DNA from: Spizellomyces punctatus DAOM BR117
Lineage: Eukaryota; Chytridiomycota; Chytridiomycetes; Spizellomycetales; Spizellomycetaceae
Direction: 5' to 3'
DNA: 64,000 nt
NCBI RefSeq assembly: GCF_000182565.1
Contig: NW_015971543.1
Location: 932,138-996,137, forward strand
Both the position numbers and the translations under genes were made by a program. Below, piece by piece: positions 9,621-20,231 of the stretch. The number at the start of each line of letters is the position of its first letter. Positions within the stretch are counted from its first letter, which is position 1. The notes beneath the pieces were generated by a model, which ran no database searches, was not told the DNA's origin, and was given only the letters and a program-made list of their open reading frames with translations.

Positions 9621-12600
9621 TTAAATATCCCCTACCACCTCCAACACTGGCCCATCTGAAGAAGTACCATTCGAGTTTGAGTTCGAGCTCAAATCTAATC
9701 CGGATTGGGCAACCTCCATAACATCCAAAATCAGCACTGCAAGCGCGGCGACCATAGTAAGAACCAACGCAGCGGCTGCAATCCACGATGGATGCACCCT
9801 TCTCGACATCCAATATGGTATCGCGCGGAATTGTCCCATCTCACCCGTTTTATCTTCTACATATGCTGGAGCGGCCATCATGGCTTTGGAATTCGCTTCC
9901 ACGTCGTCATCCATGTCCGTTACTGGATGGATTTTGTTCATGTTGGCTCCAGGCATCAGCATGACGCTTAGACGACGGGCTCCCTCGCTGGGAGGTGCCA
10001 ACCCTCCAGCACCTGGAACAGCCAATCCACCCCCTAAATTCGTCATACTCCTTGAATTTGTTAAACTTGTTCGACGGGAGGTGGCATTGCTGTTCATCTT
10101 GCTCGTGGTTTTGTTCATTCGTCTCCGTGACCCGCCTCCACCTGGTCCGAGCATTTGTCTCATGAGTTGCTTGGCAGATTGTCCAGAGGCGGTTGAGAGT
10201 TGTGCGACGGATTGGCCGTATCGGGGTCCACCAAAGTATTGGGACTGCTGGGCGCTCGTCCCTGACGAGGATCCACCGGCAGTGCTTGGCTGTCCAGGGG
10301 CACCTTGACCTACAGCCAAGGAAGCCTGGGACCCGGCCGTAGCAGCTGGTGCAAAAGGATTATAGCGCTGTACACCCAGCCGGTTCAAGTCCGCATACGG
10401 TAAATGATAGACATAATCAAAGTCGTCGTCGTCGTCTTTCCATTTCTTAATCCCGGCGTCAATGTCCAAGAACTCGAGTTCGTCTAATACGGATTGTTGC
10501 ATGACGAGATTCCGTTTAGGGAGGTAGAGGTAGACCAGGAAGGGAGCTGCAAAGTTGCATAGGGATTGGAATATGAGGGAACTCCAGTTGGAAAAGTATG
10601 TGATCCATGCGCCGGTTTGGAAGGGGAGGGCGGCGATAAAGGGGAAAGCAGCGGCCCAGAAAGATGCCCAGGCTGCAATTCCGTGAATTCCAGAATATTA
10701 TTAATGACAAAGTTTGAAAAGTTTGAACGGTTAAACGACTTACTACTTACACCCGGTACATAATCGACTTGTCACCAAGTTCAGTTTTACAATAATGATT
10801 GAGACGGGGATCGAAGTCAGCAGTACCAAAACCGGGTACGTGACGTTAATGGCCTGATTGACGCCCTTGCCCGCAGCAGAGACATGATCATTGGAGGCAA
10901 TGGCTTGAATAAGATTTGAATCCGATGGCATCGGGAAGGCGGCGCCGCCTTTTGGGTTAGAAAAAAAAAAAATAGGTTGGTGAGCAAGTGAATTGGTTCT
11001 GACCTAGGTGGAGGATGTTGGAACGTACCAAAGATACCAATGATGAGGTACATCGCAGTAGCCATCCATGTCGACCACCAGACCGTTTTGGCGATGGGCA
11101 CCGATTTGTGCTAATGGGGAAGCAACATTTTTGTTACTCGTTTCTCTCGCAACCTCTCCACCATGCGAACACCAACTCACCTTGGTGTTCATCCAACTCG
11201 GCACTGTATTCGCCAAAGCTTAAACCCAGCCAGACATCATCAGCATACCATGCACCCATCACGACCAACCAAGACGCATCAGCAACTCACTATAATTGAA
11301 CATGACCGTCCCAATCACCCCAGTTAGATTCGACCCAAATGTCTGCATCCCTGCTGAACCGAGTCCAACAGCAAAGGCCATGATGACCCACACCAGAATG
11401 ACAAAGACGAGGTATACAAGCGAAACTGTTTACGAGCGTCAGTTTCTTTCGGAAAACAATGCTGGAATTGCAAGTGTGACCACATACATAATTGAACAAT
11501 GAGATTATCGTTTAGGTTGAGGGTAATCAATGGGATGACGAGGACAAGGAGAACCTAGGGTGAAGCAAAAATGACGAGAGTAAGCTCACTGGCTCCGAGA
11601 CTCCCAAACAAACCCAACTAAAACAGCAAACGACATACCAAGAACCCCGCCGTACATAACATGTAGTTATCCCCAAAAGGTGAATTCGAATTCGTTTGCT
11701 CGGACGCACAGATGAATCCAGACAAGGGCGAAATCCCAAACCCGCAGGTCCGTCCAAAGATTGTAATCAAAAACGCATCAAATGTCTAAAAAATCAAGGA
11801 CGAGTTCAATGTCCGGTTTTTGTTTGTATCGATATTCTTTTTGCATATTTCGGGTTTCCCCCCGTTCTTTACCTGAGCAGCCGATATAATGGACGCAATG
11901 TTGAAACTTTGGAGTGATCCGTAAAGGATAATGTGCATAACATAGTACCATTTCCGTCCATAAAACTAAGATTCCATCCCATTTTAGTTTGATGCAAACG
12001 ACCACAAAGTCTCATCCATAGGACTTGCCTGATGAACCAACACTGTCAACTCGACATTTCTCTGCAAAAAAAGAAACGTTCAAGCGTTTGTGAATTCTGT
12101 TGCATTCCCAAAAAGAATCCCTTCAACAGATCTCCATTTTCACTCACCTGGAACTTTTCATTTCCAGGGAAATATGTCATGCTCTCAATCAAAAACAGGC
12201 ATCCAAGGGCGGACAGGAAGGCAATGATGATGAAGCATAACGTTGGCCTACACGGAGAATTTCGTCGGGTTGTGAGTTTTTTTTCAACCCGTTCCCACAG
12301 ACAAGACGAACGTCGAAACGTACAAAAGCCATCCAGCCTGTTGAAACAAGAGTGGGATTGTGATGATGCCTTGAGGGATTTGGGCAACGGATTGATCAGT
12401 GATGTAGCAAAACAAGAGGTTGGGAGGTGGTCGTTTTACCTGGTCCAGTGATGCTGCTGACGAGCAGACTGATTCCGCCGACAAACCCTCTGCAAAGTGT
12501 TGAGAAAGGTGAGCAATCAAGAGTCTCCGTTTACGCCTTGCTTGCCCTTTGGCCGACAAGTCCTGCCAAGCAGTCCACTCCCCACTCCTGCAAACAAACT

Positions 12601-12635
12601 ACTCACGCATTTTTTTTATAATCCCCTTCACCCAT
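9621..12635 (-). CDS. AAAP-family amino acid transporter with long C-terminal tail
   Basis: Thirteen exons with continuous phase: 12635-12607, 12489-12440, 12369-12324, 12247-12148, 12061-12029, 11965-11873, 11785-11639, 11554-11488, 11425-11291, 11218-11181, 11110-11029, 10948-10751 and 10672-9621; about 689 residues. The N-terminus reads FVGGISLLVSSITGP then GIITIPLLFQQAGW, the first-helix signature of the Aa_trans (AAAP) family. About ten further hydrophobic helices follow. These carriers move amino acids across the plasma or vacuolar membrane; the substrate is not predictable. The intron after 12029 has a GC donor (CAG|GCAAGT). The last exon adds about 240 mostly polar residues (Gly/Ser/Thr/Gln-rich) and one extra hydrophobic segment near the C-terminus (IAAAALVLTMVAALAVLIL), which is unusual for the family. 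Confidence 0.88.
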
Positions 12636-13538
12636 TGCTCAATGAATAAATCACCAGAGACTCTCGGGCACGATGAACAAGGAAAAAGAAAAACTCGTCG
12701 ATCGCTTTAGATCTGGTAAATGGTTTTATCGGATTGGAAGATTCCTCTCCGCCCTTCTGTTTCGGACAGTTCCCATATAAAATATCGTACGCAACCCTCA
12801 ACGTGCCCATCTCTAAAAAGGTTGACCCTCAAATCGCATTTTTAACAAACGGGGCCAAAAAACAACGCGCCCAAAGTGGCCTTGGATTTGAGGGCGTTTT
12901 GGGGGGACATTTCCAGCTTTGATTCAAGTCCTTCTCCTGGACAAACGACTCCCAAAAGGAATACGCAACGGATGGCAGATATCAGAAAATAAAACACAGC
13001 AATAAAAAGAAAAACAATCACTCATTGAATAACAATATATATTTCCCTCCAAACACCACAAATTCCCACTGTTACAAACATTTAGCGATATCGCTAACAC
13101 ACACACACGCAGACACAAAGCACACACAAATTTCGCGCATTATATTGGCAATCCATCAAATCACCAATGATTTCCAACCATTTTTCCCTCGCACACATAG
13201 CTACGCTCGAGTCCACGCCAGTTCAGATAACCGGCCAACTGCTCCCAAAACAAGAAAGGGCAGGGTCTCAAAACGAAAATACTACTAGTACGAGAGTAAA
13301 CCATACGGATAAAGTCACAAAAAAAGCAAAAAAGCAAAAACGATTTAAGTGGGCCGACGACGTTTTTTTTTGTTGAGGCTCTCTAGAGATGGTGGGCATT
13401 TCATGCGAGACCCCCCGCCATGGTGGGCGGGGTCCACAACATCTCTCGACCCCAACTGTAGGGTGTTGAGAATTCATGCGGACCAACTCCCCGTAAGAGG
13501 ACCCCGATACCGATAACGAATCAGTAGGCATTTGACGA
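12636..13538. promoter_or_regulatory. Upstream region of the transporter and 3' region of the zinc-finger gene
   Basis: About 900 bases lie between the zinc-finger stop (13539) and the transporter start (12635), both on the minus strand. A CA-rich dinucleotide stretch lies near 13098-13128. The open frames in it (for example 12628-12810 on the minus strand) have no recognisable content. The length suggests a regulated promoter for the transporter, but that is inference. Confidence 0.4.
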
Positions 13539-14639
13539 TTATTTCCCTTCGAGAGGGTCTGTGCAACCAGACGTTTTCATGTGCCGTCGAAGGGCATCGC
13601 TACGCGAGAACCGCTTGCCACAACCCAAGGCAGGGCAACTGTGCTGCTTCGTTTCGTTATGCACACTTCCATGACGCGCGAGATCGCTTGCTTTCAAGAA
13701 AGCTTTCCCGCAAATATCGCAAGAAAATGGTCTCTCCCGATTCGGGTCGTGAATCTTCAAATGAGTTTCAAGGTTGAACCGTCTGGTAAAGTCGCGATTG
13801 CAACCGTCAATGGGACAAGTATATTTCTTCGTGACACGTCGTCGAGCTTCGCGAGCTTTAGACTCTGCGCCGAGTGGAGAGGCAAGTTCTGTTGCTTCCG
13901 GACTGTTGGTGCAGGAACCGTCAGCACTAGCCTTCTTTTGCGCAGCAAGCTGAATTAATGCAGACAAAAGGTCCACAGAAAGTGTAACAGTTCCCGAAGA
14001 GGTGCTCTGGGGAATTGGCGCTTGAGGCTGCTGTTCAGGGTCAAAAACAGATGGCTCCGCAAGGATTTCAGGCAAAGGTGAAAAGAAAGAGTCTTCAGCA
14101 ACGGGAGGGAAAAATTCAGAGGTAGGGTCAAAAAGAGGTGCGTCTAGGAGAGCAAAGGATTCGTCTGCAGAGGGCGGATAGATGCTCGGATCGGTTGATG
14201 ACGCGTACAAGTTTGTTTCGTCAAAGCGAAGGAGTTGATCAAGAAGAGAGGAATCAGAGGCGCCAGAATCTTTGGGAGCAGCAGTAGGACTGTTCTCAAA
14301 GTTTGTCGAAGGAGTAAGAGCCGGGGTAGGGTAACAGTACGGTACAGCAAATTGGCCTTGTGTTTCAAAACTAAAAAAGTGCGAATTCGCATTAAGCGCA
14401 ACATTTCGCACATTCTCACGACACACATCAACGCACCCAAATTGCAAATCAGAATAATTAGAGTCCTTTAGAACCGAATGGGCTTGAAGCCCGTCGGGGG
14501 GAAGGTCTTGCAGATAGCGGCCATTGTTGTAAAACGAATCTTGTTCAGAATAATCAGGAAATAGTGTACCGGGGTTGGGGTTGTCATCAAAGAGAACACA
14601 GTCGGCAAAGGATGAAGTGTTGGAAGGCGCAAAGGTCAT
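13539..14639 (-). CDS. C2H2 zinc-finger transcription factor
   Basis: A single uninterrupted reading frame of 366 residues from the first ATG. The N-terminal 260 residues are Ser/Thr/Pro/Asp-rich with many aromatic residues, typical of an activation region. Three tandem zinc fingers close the protein: CPIDGCNRDFTRRFNLETH, CDICGKAFLKASDLARH and CPALGCGKRFSRSDALRRH. The first two are joined by a TGEKP-like linker (NRERPF). The third ends HMKTSGC, so its final ligand may be Cys. Expected role is nuclear DNA binding; the finger contact residues do not identify a known factor. The frame is open for 45 codons upstream without an ATG, so the start is taken at 14639. Confidence 0.88.
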   Translation of the reverse strand: MTFAPSNTSSFADCVLFDDNPNPGTLFPDYSEQDSFYNNGRYLQDLPPDGLQAHSVLKDSNYSDLQFGCVDVCRENVRNVALNANSHFFSFETQGQFAVPYCYPTPALTPSTNFENSPTAAPKDSGASDSSLLDQLLRFDETNLYASSTDPSIYPPSADESFALLDAPLFDPTSEFFPPVAEDSFFSPLPEILAEPSVFDPEQQPQAPIPQSTSSGTVTLSVDLLSALIQLAAQKKASADGSCTNSPEATELASPLGAESKAREARRRVTKKYTCPIDGCNRDFTRRFNLETHLKIHDPNRERPFSCDICGKAFLKASDLARHGSVHNETKQHSCPALGCGKRFSRSDALRRHMKTSGCTDPLEGK

Positions 14640-15383
14640 AACAAGGTGTGTTGAGGAACGGAGGTGATTGATTGCGGGTTCGATGCCCGACAACGAGGTT
14701 GTTTTTCTTGTTATTGAGTAAAGAGGAACAGGAAAATATTCTACGAAAAACGACAAGGAGACCAAAACACACAAGACAGAGGAAGAGTACGAGTTGCAAG
14801 AAGAAACACGCGCTGCGCGAATTCAAAAAGCACTGGAGCAACACGAAAAACTCAACACACTCAATGGGGGTCTCTTTTTACACAAAAAAAAGAACAGACT
14901 CCTCAAGTAGTTACTACCTTTTGCTTTCGTCCGTAGCAAAAGTCAAGTAGCAACTGCAACCAACTCCCAAAACGGACCGCTTTCGTGAAAGTCGGCCGAA
15001 GATGAAAGATGGAAGGTGTCGGATGGAGTGAACGTGGGGAAGAAAGCGAAATCGACGACGACGACGAGTTTAAATTCCAAGCGGGAGCGGCTCAATACGG
15101 GAAGCTGGAACGACGTCTGATTGGTCAGTTTCGATGACGTCGACAGTTTCGTGGAATAAAAAACCAAAAAAAGTTGATTTAGCCACAAATGGAACATGGA
15201 TTACACAGCCACCTCGTCATGTCCGAACGTGTTGTGGCTTCTTGTTTGGCAGTCCAGACGTCGGGGGGAACGAATTGATAAAGATATGCCTTTAAAAAAA
15301 GTGTATAATAAACTGTCAAGAATATAAAAAAAATCTACTATCCTACACAAGAATAATTAAAGCAAGGATCATCGCCCTCATCT
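14640..15383. promoter_or_regulatory. Upstream region of the zinc-finger gene
   Basis: The 744-base gap lies between the zinc-finger start and the stop of the next minus-strand gene. Purine-rich stretches on the plus strand suggest a long pyrimidine-rich leader on the transcribed strand. No gene is seen. Its right end carries the 3' region of the F-box/LRR gene, with A/T-rich sequence near 15290-15360. Confidence 0.4.
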
Positions 15384-17743
15384 TTAGTAAACAAACCCAG
15401 CAACCCTCGCTACCCGTCTCACTTCTCTCTCCCAAACACTGTAAGGTGAAAAGACATCCTCACTCCACGGATCGTCGAAATGCATCACCTTGCCCCATCG
15501 AACTCCATCCCCCATTCCGCAATCCACAACACATTCTCTTAGCCGCTTGGCCGCATCCACGAGGGCTTGCATTCCTTGGGCGCTACACGTCACCCCGGCC
15601 ATATCCACCCGTTCCAGCATGGGACAGAGTTGTGGGAGGGCGGATATCGTTGCGTCGCTCAGTTGATGGCATCCAGATAGACCCAGAGAAACAAGTCGAT
15701 AAGCGTCACTCAACGCTTGAGCGATCGCATCTTCAGAAAGTTCCGTTTGCATGTACAATTCCAATCGTTTGATATTCATCAAGCAAGGTGCAAGTTCCAA
15801 AAATATTGAATCCGATAGATGTGCAAGCGCATGATCCGGTCGGGCAAGATTGAGTGCTGTTACGTTGCGATTAAAGGACAAGAGAGCTCGAACAGAACGG
15901 GCTGTCAGGTGAGGGCCACCCATAAGTCCAACTAGACTGACCGTTCGGAGATTACGAAGGTGTGGAGCCAGTCCAAGAAGTCCGCGATCTGTTATATGCA
16001 CCACACTCCCAACAGCGCCGGTTGCATCTCGCCAATCGTTTTCCATATACAACGTCTCAAGATTCGGCGCATGTCGCCCAATGCACAACAACAAGTCATC
16101 AGATAACCAACACCCATCGATCAACAGTGTCCGCAAGCTAGGGAGTGCTTCAAGATTGATGGAACTTCGTCGTGGCGGCTGTCGAATATTCCGCAACGTA
16201 ATACACTGCAACTGCCGACACCGATTCCACACATCCACCACCAGCCCCATCGTGAGATCCGTTCCACAATCATCGATACGTATTGCTCGGAGATTTCGAC
16301 AATGGGTTGCGAGAGATCCAACAAAGGCCTCTTCATTTGCAGGTAATGGTACACGCCACAAACTTAGAGATTGCAGGAAGGGTATACAGGAGAACAGTGC
16401 TTCAAAGTCTGCTGCTCGTGGAGGATCGAACGTATCGTTGTCATCGGCAGAAGCAAAGCTAATGTGAAGGTTGGAGAGGAGGGGACAAGTTTGACAAAGT
16501 CGCAAAAAATCGCGCCATGCAGACGGATGAATGGTATCAGCGACAAGTGAGCGAAGGGAGGGAAATCTATCGGGTAATCTTTGCAAGAGGCGGTAAGACT
16601 GTGCATCGGGGTCTCGTGTTCGGTGTAGCTCAAGGGAATGAAGTTCGGTGGTATGGTGGCAAGCGACCGAGAGCAGTGATAGATCCGCATCTGTACATGC
16701 CACGCTAAGAACACGTACAAGGGCGCTGCATTCACGCTTGTTATACTTGCTCGTTGCAGAACCAAGCACAAACCGACCAAATCTTGCCGGTTGATCTGCC
16801 ATATAAATCCGCTTCCACAACACCGCATTGGCGGGCTGATTCCAATTGCGTGCCACCAAAGAGCATGAAAATAGGGTCCGAACCGCTTTGGAAGGAACAT
16901 ACCCTATGTTCCCACCATTGTAACAGACAAAGTTGAACATTCTCAACAAGATTTCAGCAGGCAGTCGAGGTATATATCTTCGTTGAAGAGACGACCCGTC
17001 ACTAGGCGTCTCTGTCGCTTCGTTTGCAACCGCCTCCAGTTTCCTAACTTTCTCAGCAGCCTCCTCATCCGCCTTATTATTCAACGCATCAATATAATCC
17101 AATCCAAGTTGGCAAGCCAACATTGCTCGTCGGACCTCAGGAGTATGAGCACTTGGATCGATCGAATGAAACCCTTGTGAACAAGACTGGAGCAAGGACC
17201 GGAAAAATCGATGAGACCCCTCTGCGGACGTTTCTCCATTTGCAGATTCTATTTCGTCGTCCTCTGCTTGTGCAGCCATTTCCCATTCGATAGAGCCCGT
17301 ATCGTCTTGCGTCGGTTCCAAATCGGTTCCCATTGTGTTCCACGCTGCAGGGTCGCCGTTGTCAACTGTCATCTCATTTGACTCTTGCCATATGCTGCTG
17401 GATCCCTGTCCGGCGGATCTATATCGTAATTTCAACACAAATACTCAATGTCTAAAACGTGGGGTTCGCCAACTTGCGACTTTTAGTATATTGTTTACCT
17501 TCTAACCTGCTCCCACCCATTCATCGCACTCTCATATTCTCTATTCCACCCGCCCGTTCCAGATTGCCACCACAAGCCCGTTGTCCTTCCAAAGCCCTTG
17601 TCGAGTGAACTCGCCCTCGCCCACTCTGTTACCCGCCCTGCTTGAGAGCGATCAGAGTCGCCACTAGCAGGAGACGGCGTCCAACTGTTGGGATAAAATG
17701 CAGAAGAAGAGGCAGCAGCAGCGCTAGGTGGGACGTTATGCAT
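15384..17743 (-). CDS. F-box and leucine-rich-repeat protein
   Basis: Two exons, 17743-17499 and 17418-15384, joined in phase by an 80-base intron; about 759 residues. The N-terminal 200 residues are polar and acidic. An F-box-like segment follows (RYIPRLPAEILLRMFNFV, about residue 225, then LVARNWNQPANAVLWK). About a dozen leucine-rich repeats run to the C-terminus (for example LVSLGLSGCHQLSDATIS and ALPQLCPMLERVDMAG). This is the layout of FBXL/GRR1-type substrate receptors of SCF ubiquitin ligases. It is not closely similar to the F-box protein at 2341-3993 beyond the shared architecture. Target proteins are unknown. Confidence 0.85.
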
Positions 17744-18315
17744 CAATGATCACGACCACGGAACTCTTGGGATGCTTAGACTCGCGCTGTGTCTTATGTG
17801 ATCTCAAAAGTACTTTTCTGCTATGGTATTGTGTTGATTGCCTGGACTTGTGATAGCAACCGAGGTATCAAGAAGATAAAAAGCACTGCAAACGGCAATA
17901 TGCTGAAGCGATGCCTACAAAAGGGGTTGGACGGTAGCCGTGGAAAGATGGGGTGCATGGCAATTCTGCCCCCCACGCAAACTCGTCGTCTGATCGCCTT
18001 GATCAAGGACGGGGCAATTCGGGTTTAAGCCACACCAATCACGTCAGCATTTTCTGGTCTTCGCCATTTTTAACGCTACGAGTTCTGCTCTGGGAGAAGC
18101 TCGCCGTGGAGAGCTCACAGGAACAGCGTACAAGAAACAGCTTGCTACAAGAATGAGAGTGAGACTTGTTTTGCTTAAACATGACGGTACACAACAGTGA
18201 ACTTGAAATGGCACAAGGACGTCCAAATCCAAAGAGATAAAGACAGCACACATAAACTATTTCAAAATGCAGTGTATTTGGAGAAAGGCATTACTCCTAT
18301 ATTACAGACAGGCCT
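17744..18315. other. Intergenic region, no gene seen
   Basis: This 572-base gap separates the eS1 stop from the start of the second F-box gene, both on the minus strand. It should contain the eS1 3' untranslated region and the F-box promoter. Open frames on both strands are short and show no recognisable content. Confidence 0.5.
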
Positions 18316-19592
18316 TTACACACTTTCAAAGACAGGGATCTGAAATAAATAAAGAATCACAATGAGTCCACCTCTGCATCTTGATATGCATTCCGACAAC
18401 GTATGCCAAAACATACCTCCTTGACCTCTTTGGAGCTTCCGACCACCTTGGATCCCTTGTCCTCAACTGCCTCACCGTGAAGCTCAAGAAGCTTGCCCAA
18501 GTCAAATTTGGGTGCCTTCAAGATCTTCACCTTCCGTACGTATACGTTCTGGAGGGGGTAAATACCCTGGCAAGCCTTCTCAATCTCCTTTCCAATGACC
18601 TCGGGAACGAACTTTTGCACAAGCTCCCTCAAGTCGCAAGAGGCGGCCTCACGGGTCATGATCTCGAACATCTTCTTGCGAATAGCACGGATCTGAGCGT
18701 GGGTAGCGTAGGTGGTCTTGCGCTGTTGGTTCTTGCGGCGTTGTGTGAAGGCAATGGTGAACAGGCGGAGGAGGTAGCCGTCGGTGGTCTTGACATCCAC
18801 AAAGGCCTCGATCAAGGACTAACGAGCATCGTCCACATCAATTGTCATGTCAAAAGATATCAAGCCAAGGTGACCAATCACCCACCTGCCACTTCTTGAC
18901 AAGGGAACGGAGCTTGTCAGATGTGAAATCCATGCCGTGAAAGTTGGTCAGGCAGTTCTTTCCCTGAATCTCCTGGACCTGGAGCTTGACCTTCCTGAAA
19001 GAGTCTTCTTGGTTGTTGTTCAGGTCGGCAAGAGAGACCTCAAAGACACGGCCCTTGAGAGCGTCGTTGGCGTTCTCTACATTGTTAATAGCCTCGTTGG
19101 TCAGTCTCCACTTCAACAAAATCTCCAGTCAACAATTTCCACTACATACTCAAACCCTGGGTACGGTTGACAAGGGTCTTTCCGACATTGCGAACCTCAA
19201 AGAACGATGGGGCCTTGAGGTCATACCAGTCCTTGCGGGAGAAGGGGTCCACACTGCAGATTGTCAAGAGATCCACGGAATGTCATAATTAGTCCACTGT
19301 CCAAAACCCAACCCCCCCAATCATCCATCCATCCGCCTCGCTCCATCCATCCATCCATCCCCATCAGAACGGTAAACAATCCAGTACGTACACCTTCTTC
19401 TTCAATCCCTTCTTTCCCTTAGACAGACGCCTGCAGAAAGAAAAAAGCAAATAGGACAAGGTCAGCGCTGGAGATCGACGGCATGAGTCGCCATGGACAA
19501 GCTCGGCCATGCTGGGCGATAGCATTCTTCGTACGCCATGGACGACGGCAATAATAACGACAGCGTACGCACTTGTTCTTTCCGACGGCCAT
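18316..19592 (-). CDS. RPS1: 40S ribosomal protein eS1 (S3a)
   Basis: Six exons: 19592-19573, 19430-19392, 19253-19150, 19076-18886, 18818-18417 and 18339-18316, all in phase; 259 residues, the normal length for this family. The protein starts [19 protein letters not shown] and contains [56 protein letters not shown] and [17 protein letters not shown], all highly conserved in eS1. The last exon has only eight codons including the stop (IPVFESV). eS1 lies on the small-subunit platform near the mRNA exit. Dense short introns at the 5' end are common in fungal ribosomal protein genes. The gene is divergent from CFAP44 with about 640 bases between starts. Confidence 0.95.
19313..19364. repeat. 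CCAT tetranucleotide repeat in an eS1 intron
   Basis: Two short runs of CATC/CCAT units (three and then four to five copies) separated by a GC-rich spacer lie inside the second eS1 intron (19254-19391). It is a simple repeat with no evident function. Confidence 0.7.
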
Positions 19593-20231
19593 GATTCCGG
19601 TCTACTCGCGGGACTATGTTCAAAAAGTCCAAATCGCAGGTGCCGAGAGAGAGGAAGAACAAGCTGGCATCTAATTCAACAAGGTCAAATAACATTCTGC
19701 TGCTGTGCCACTCCTTTACGCGAATCATTTTACGGTGGCTCAGTCATGTAACTGCTACTACGACCTTCTTGGAGGTGCATTTGCACAATGCTTTGTCGTG
19801 AGCGTTTGCAACATGAGGACAAGTGATTTTGGGTCATTGGTTAGATCTTTTTGCCCCATGTCAGCATCTTGGTTTATGCTTTAATGCCTTGTTGTCCGTA
19901 GGGGTTGAGTGTATTGACAGACAGGGTACAGTGTCGTCAAGTCATGGCGTGAACATGTTGAAAGGCAAAATGACGATTCTCCCTCTCACGGCTGCAGAGC
20001 TCGCAGTGCAGCACTGTAAGATGCATAGTGCAATGTATCTTATTTACATTCACGTTGCATTTCGTTTGGAGGAAGATATCTGAATTGAGGTCCTTTTGCA
20101 TGTAGCCGACATTCCAGTGCAATTAAATGCTTATGTCAGCACTCCGCGATCGTCTCAGCTAGATCGTAGAGTCTATACGGTACTGCATATTGGAATATTG
20201 GGCATATCAGAGAGTGCCATTGTGTTCCTTA
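19593..20231. promoter_or_regulatory. Divergent upstream region of eS1 and CFAP44
   Basis: The eS1 gene runs left and the CFAP44 gene runs right from this 639-base stretch. It must hold the promoters of a constitutive ribosomal gene and of a gene expected to be switched on only for zoospore formation. I see no coding sequence and no motif I can assign with certainty. Confidence 0.4.

Noticed and set aside
14676-14692. T-arm-like sequence GGGTTCGATGCCC suggesting a tRNA
   Set aside because: No matching acceptor, D or anticodon stems lie in the preceding 60 bases. The sequence is in the leader of the zinc-finger gene.
19077-19149. Extension of the eS1 exon reading [11 protein letters not shown] before NANDALKGR
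   Set aside because: It is intron sequence. Splicing at 19076/19150 gives the conserved [14 protein letters not shown], whereas reading through breaks family alignment and phase.
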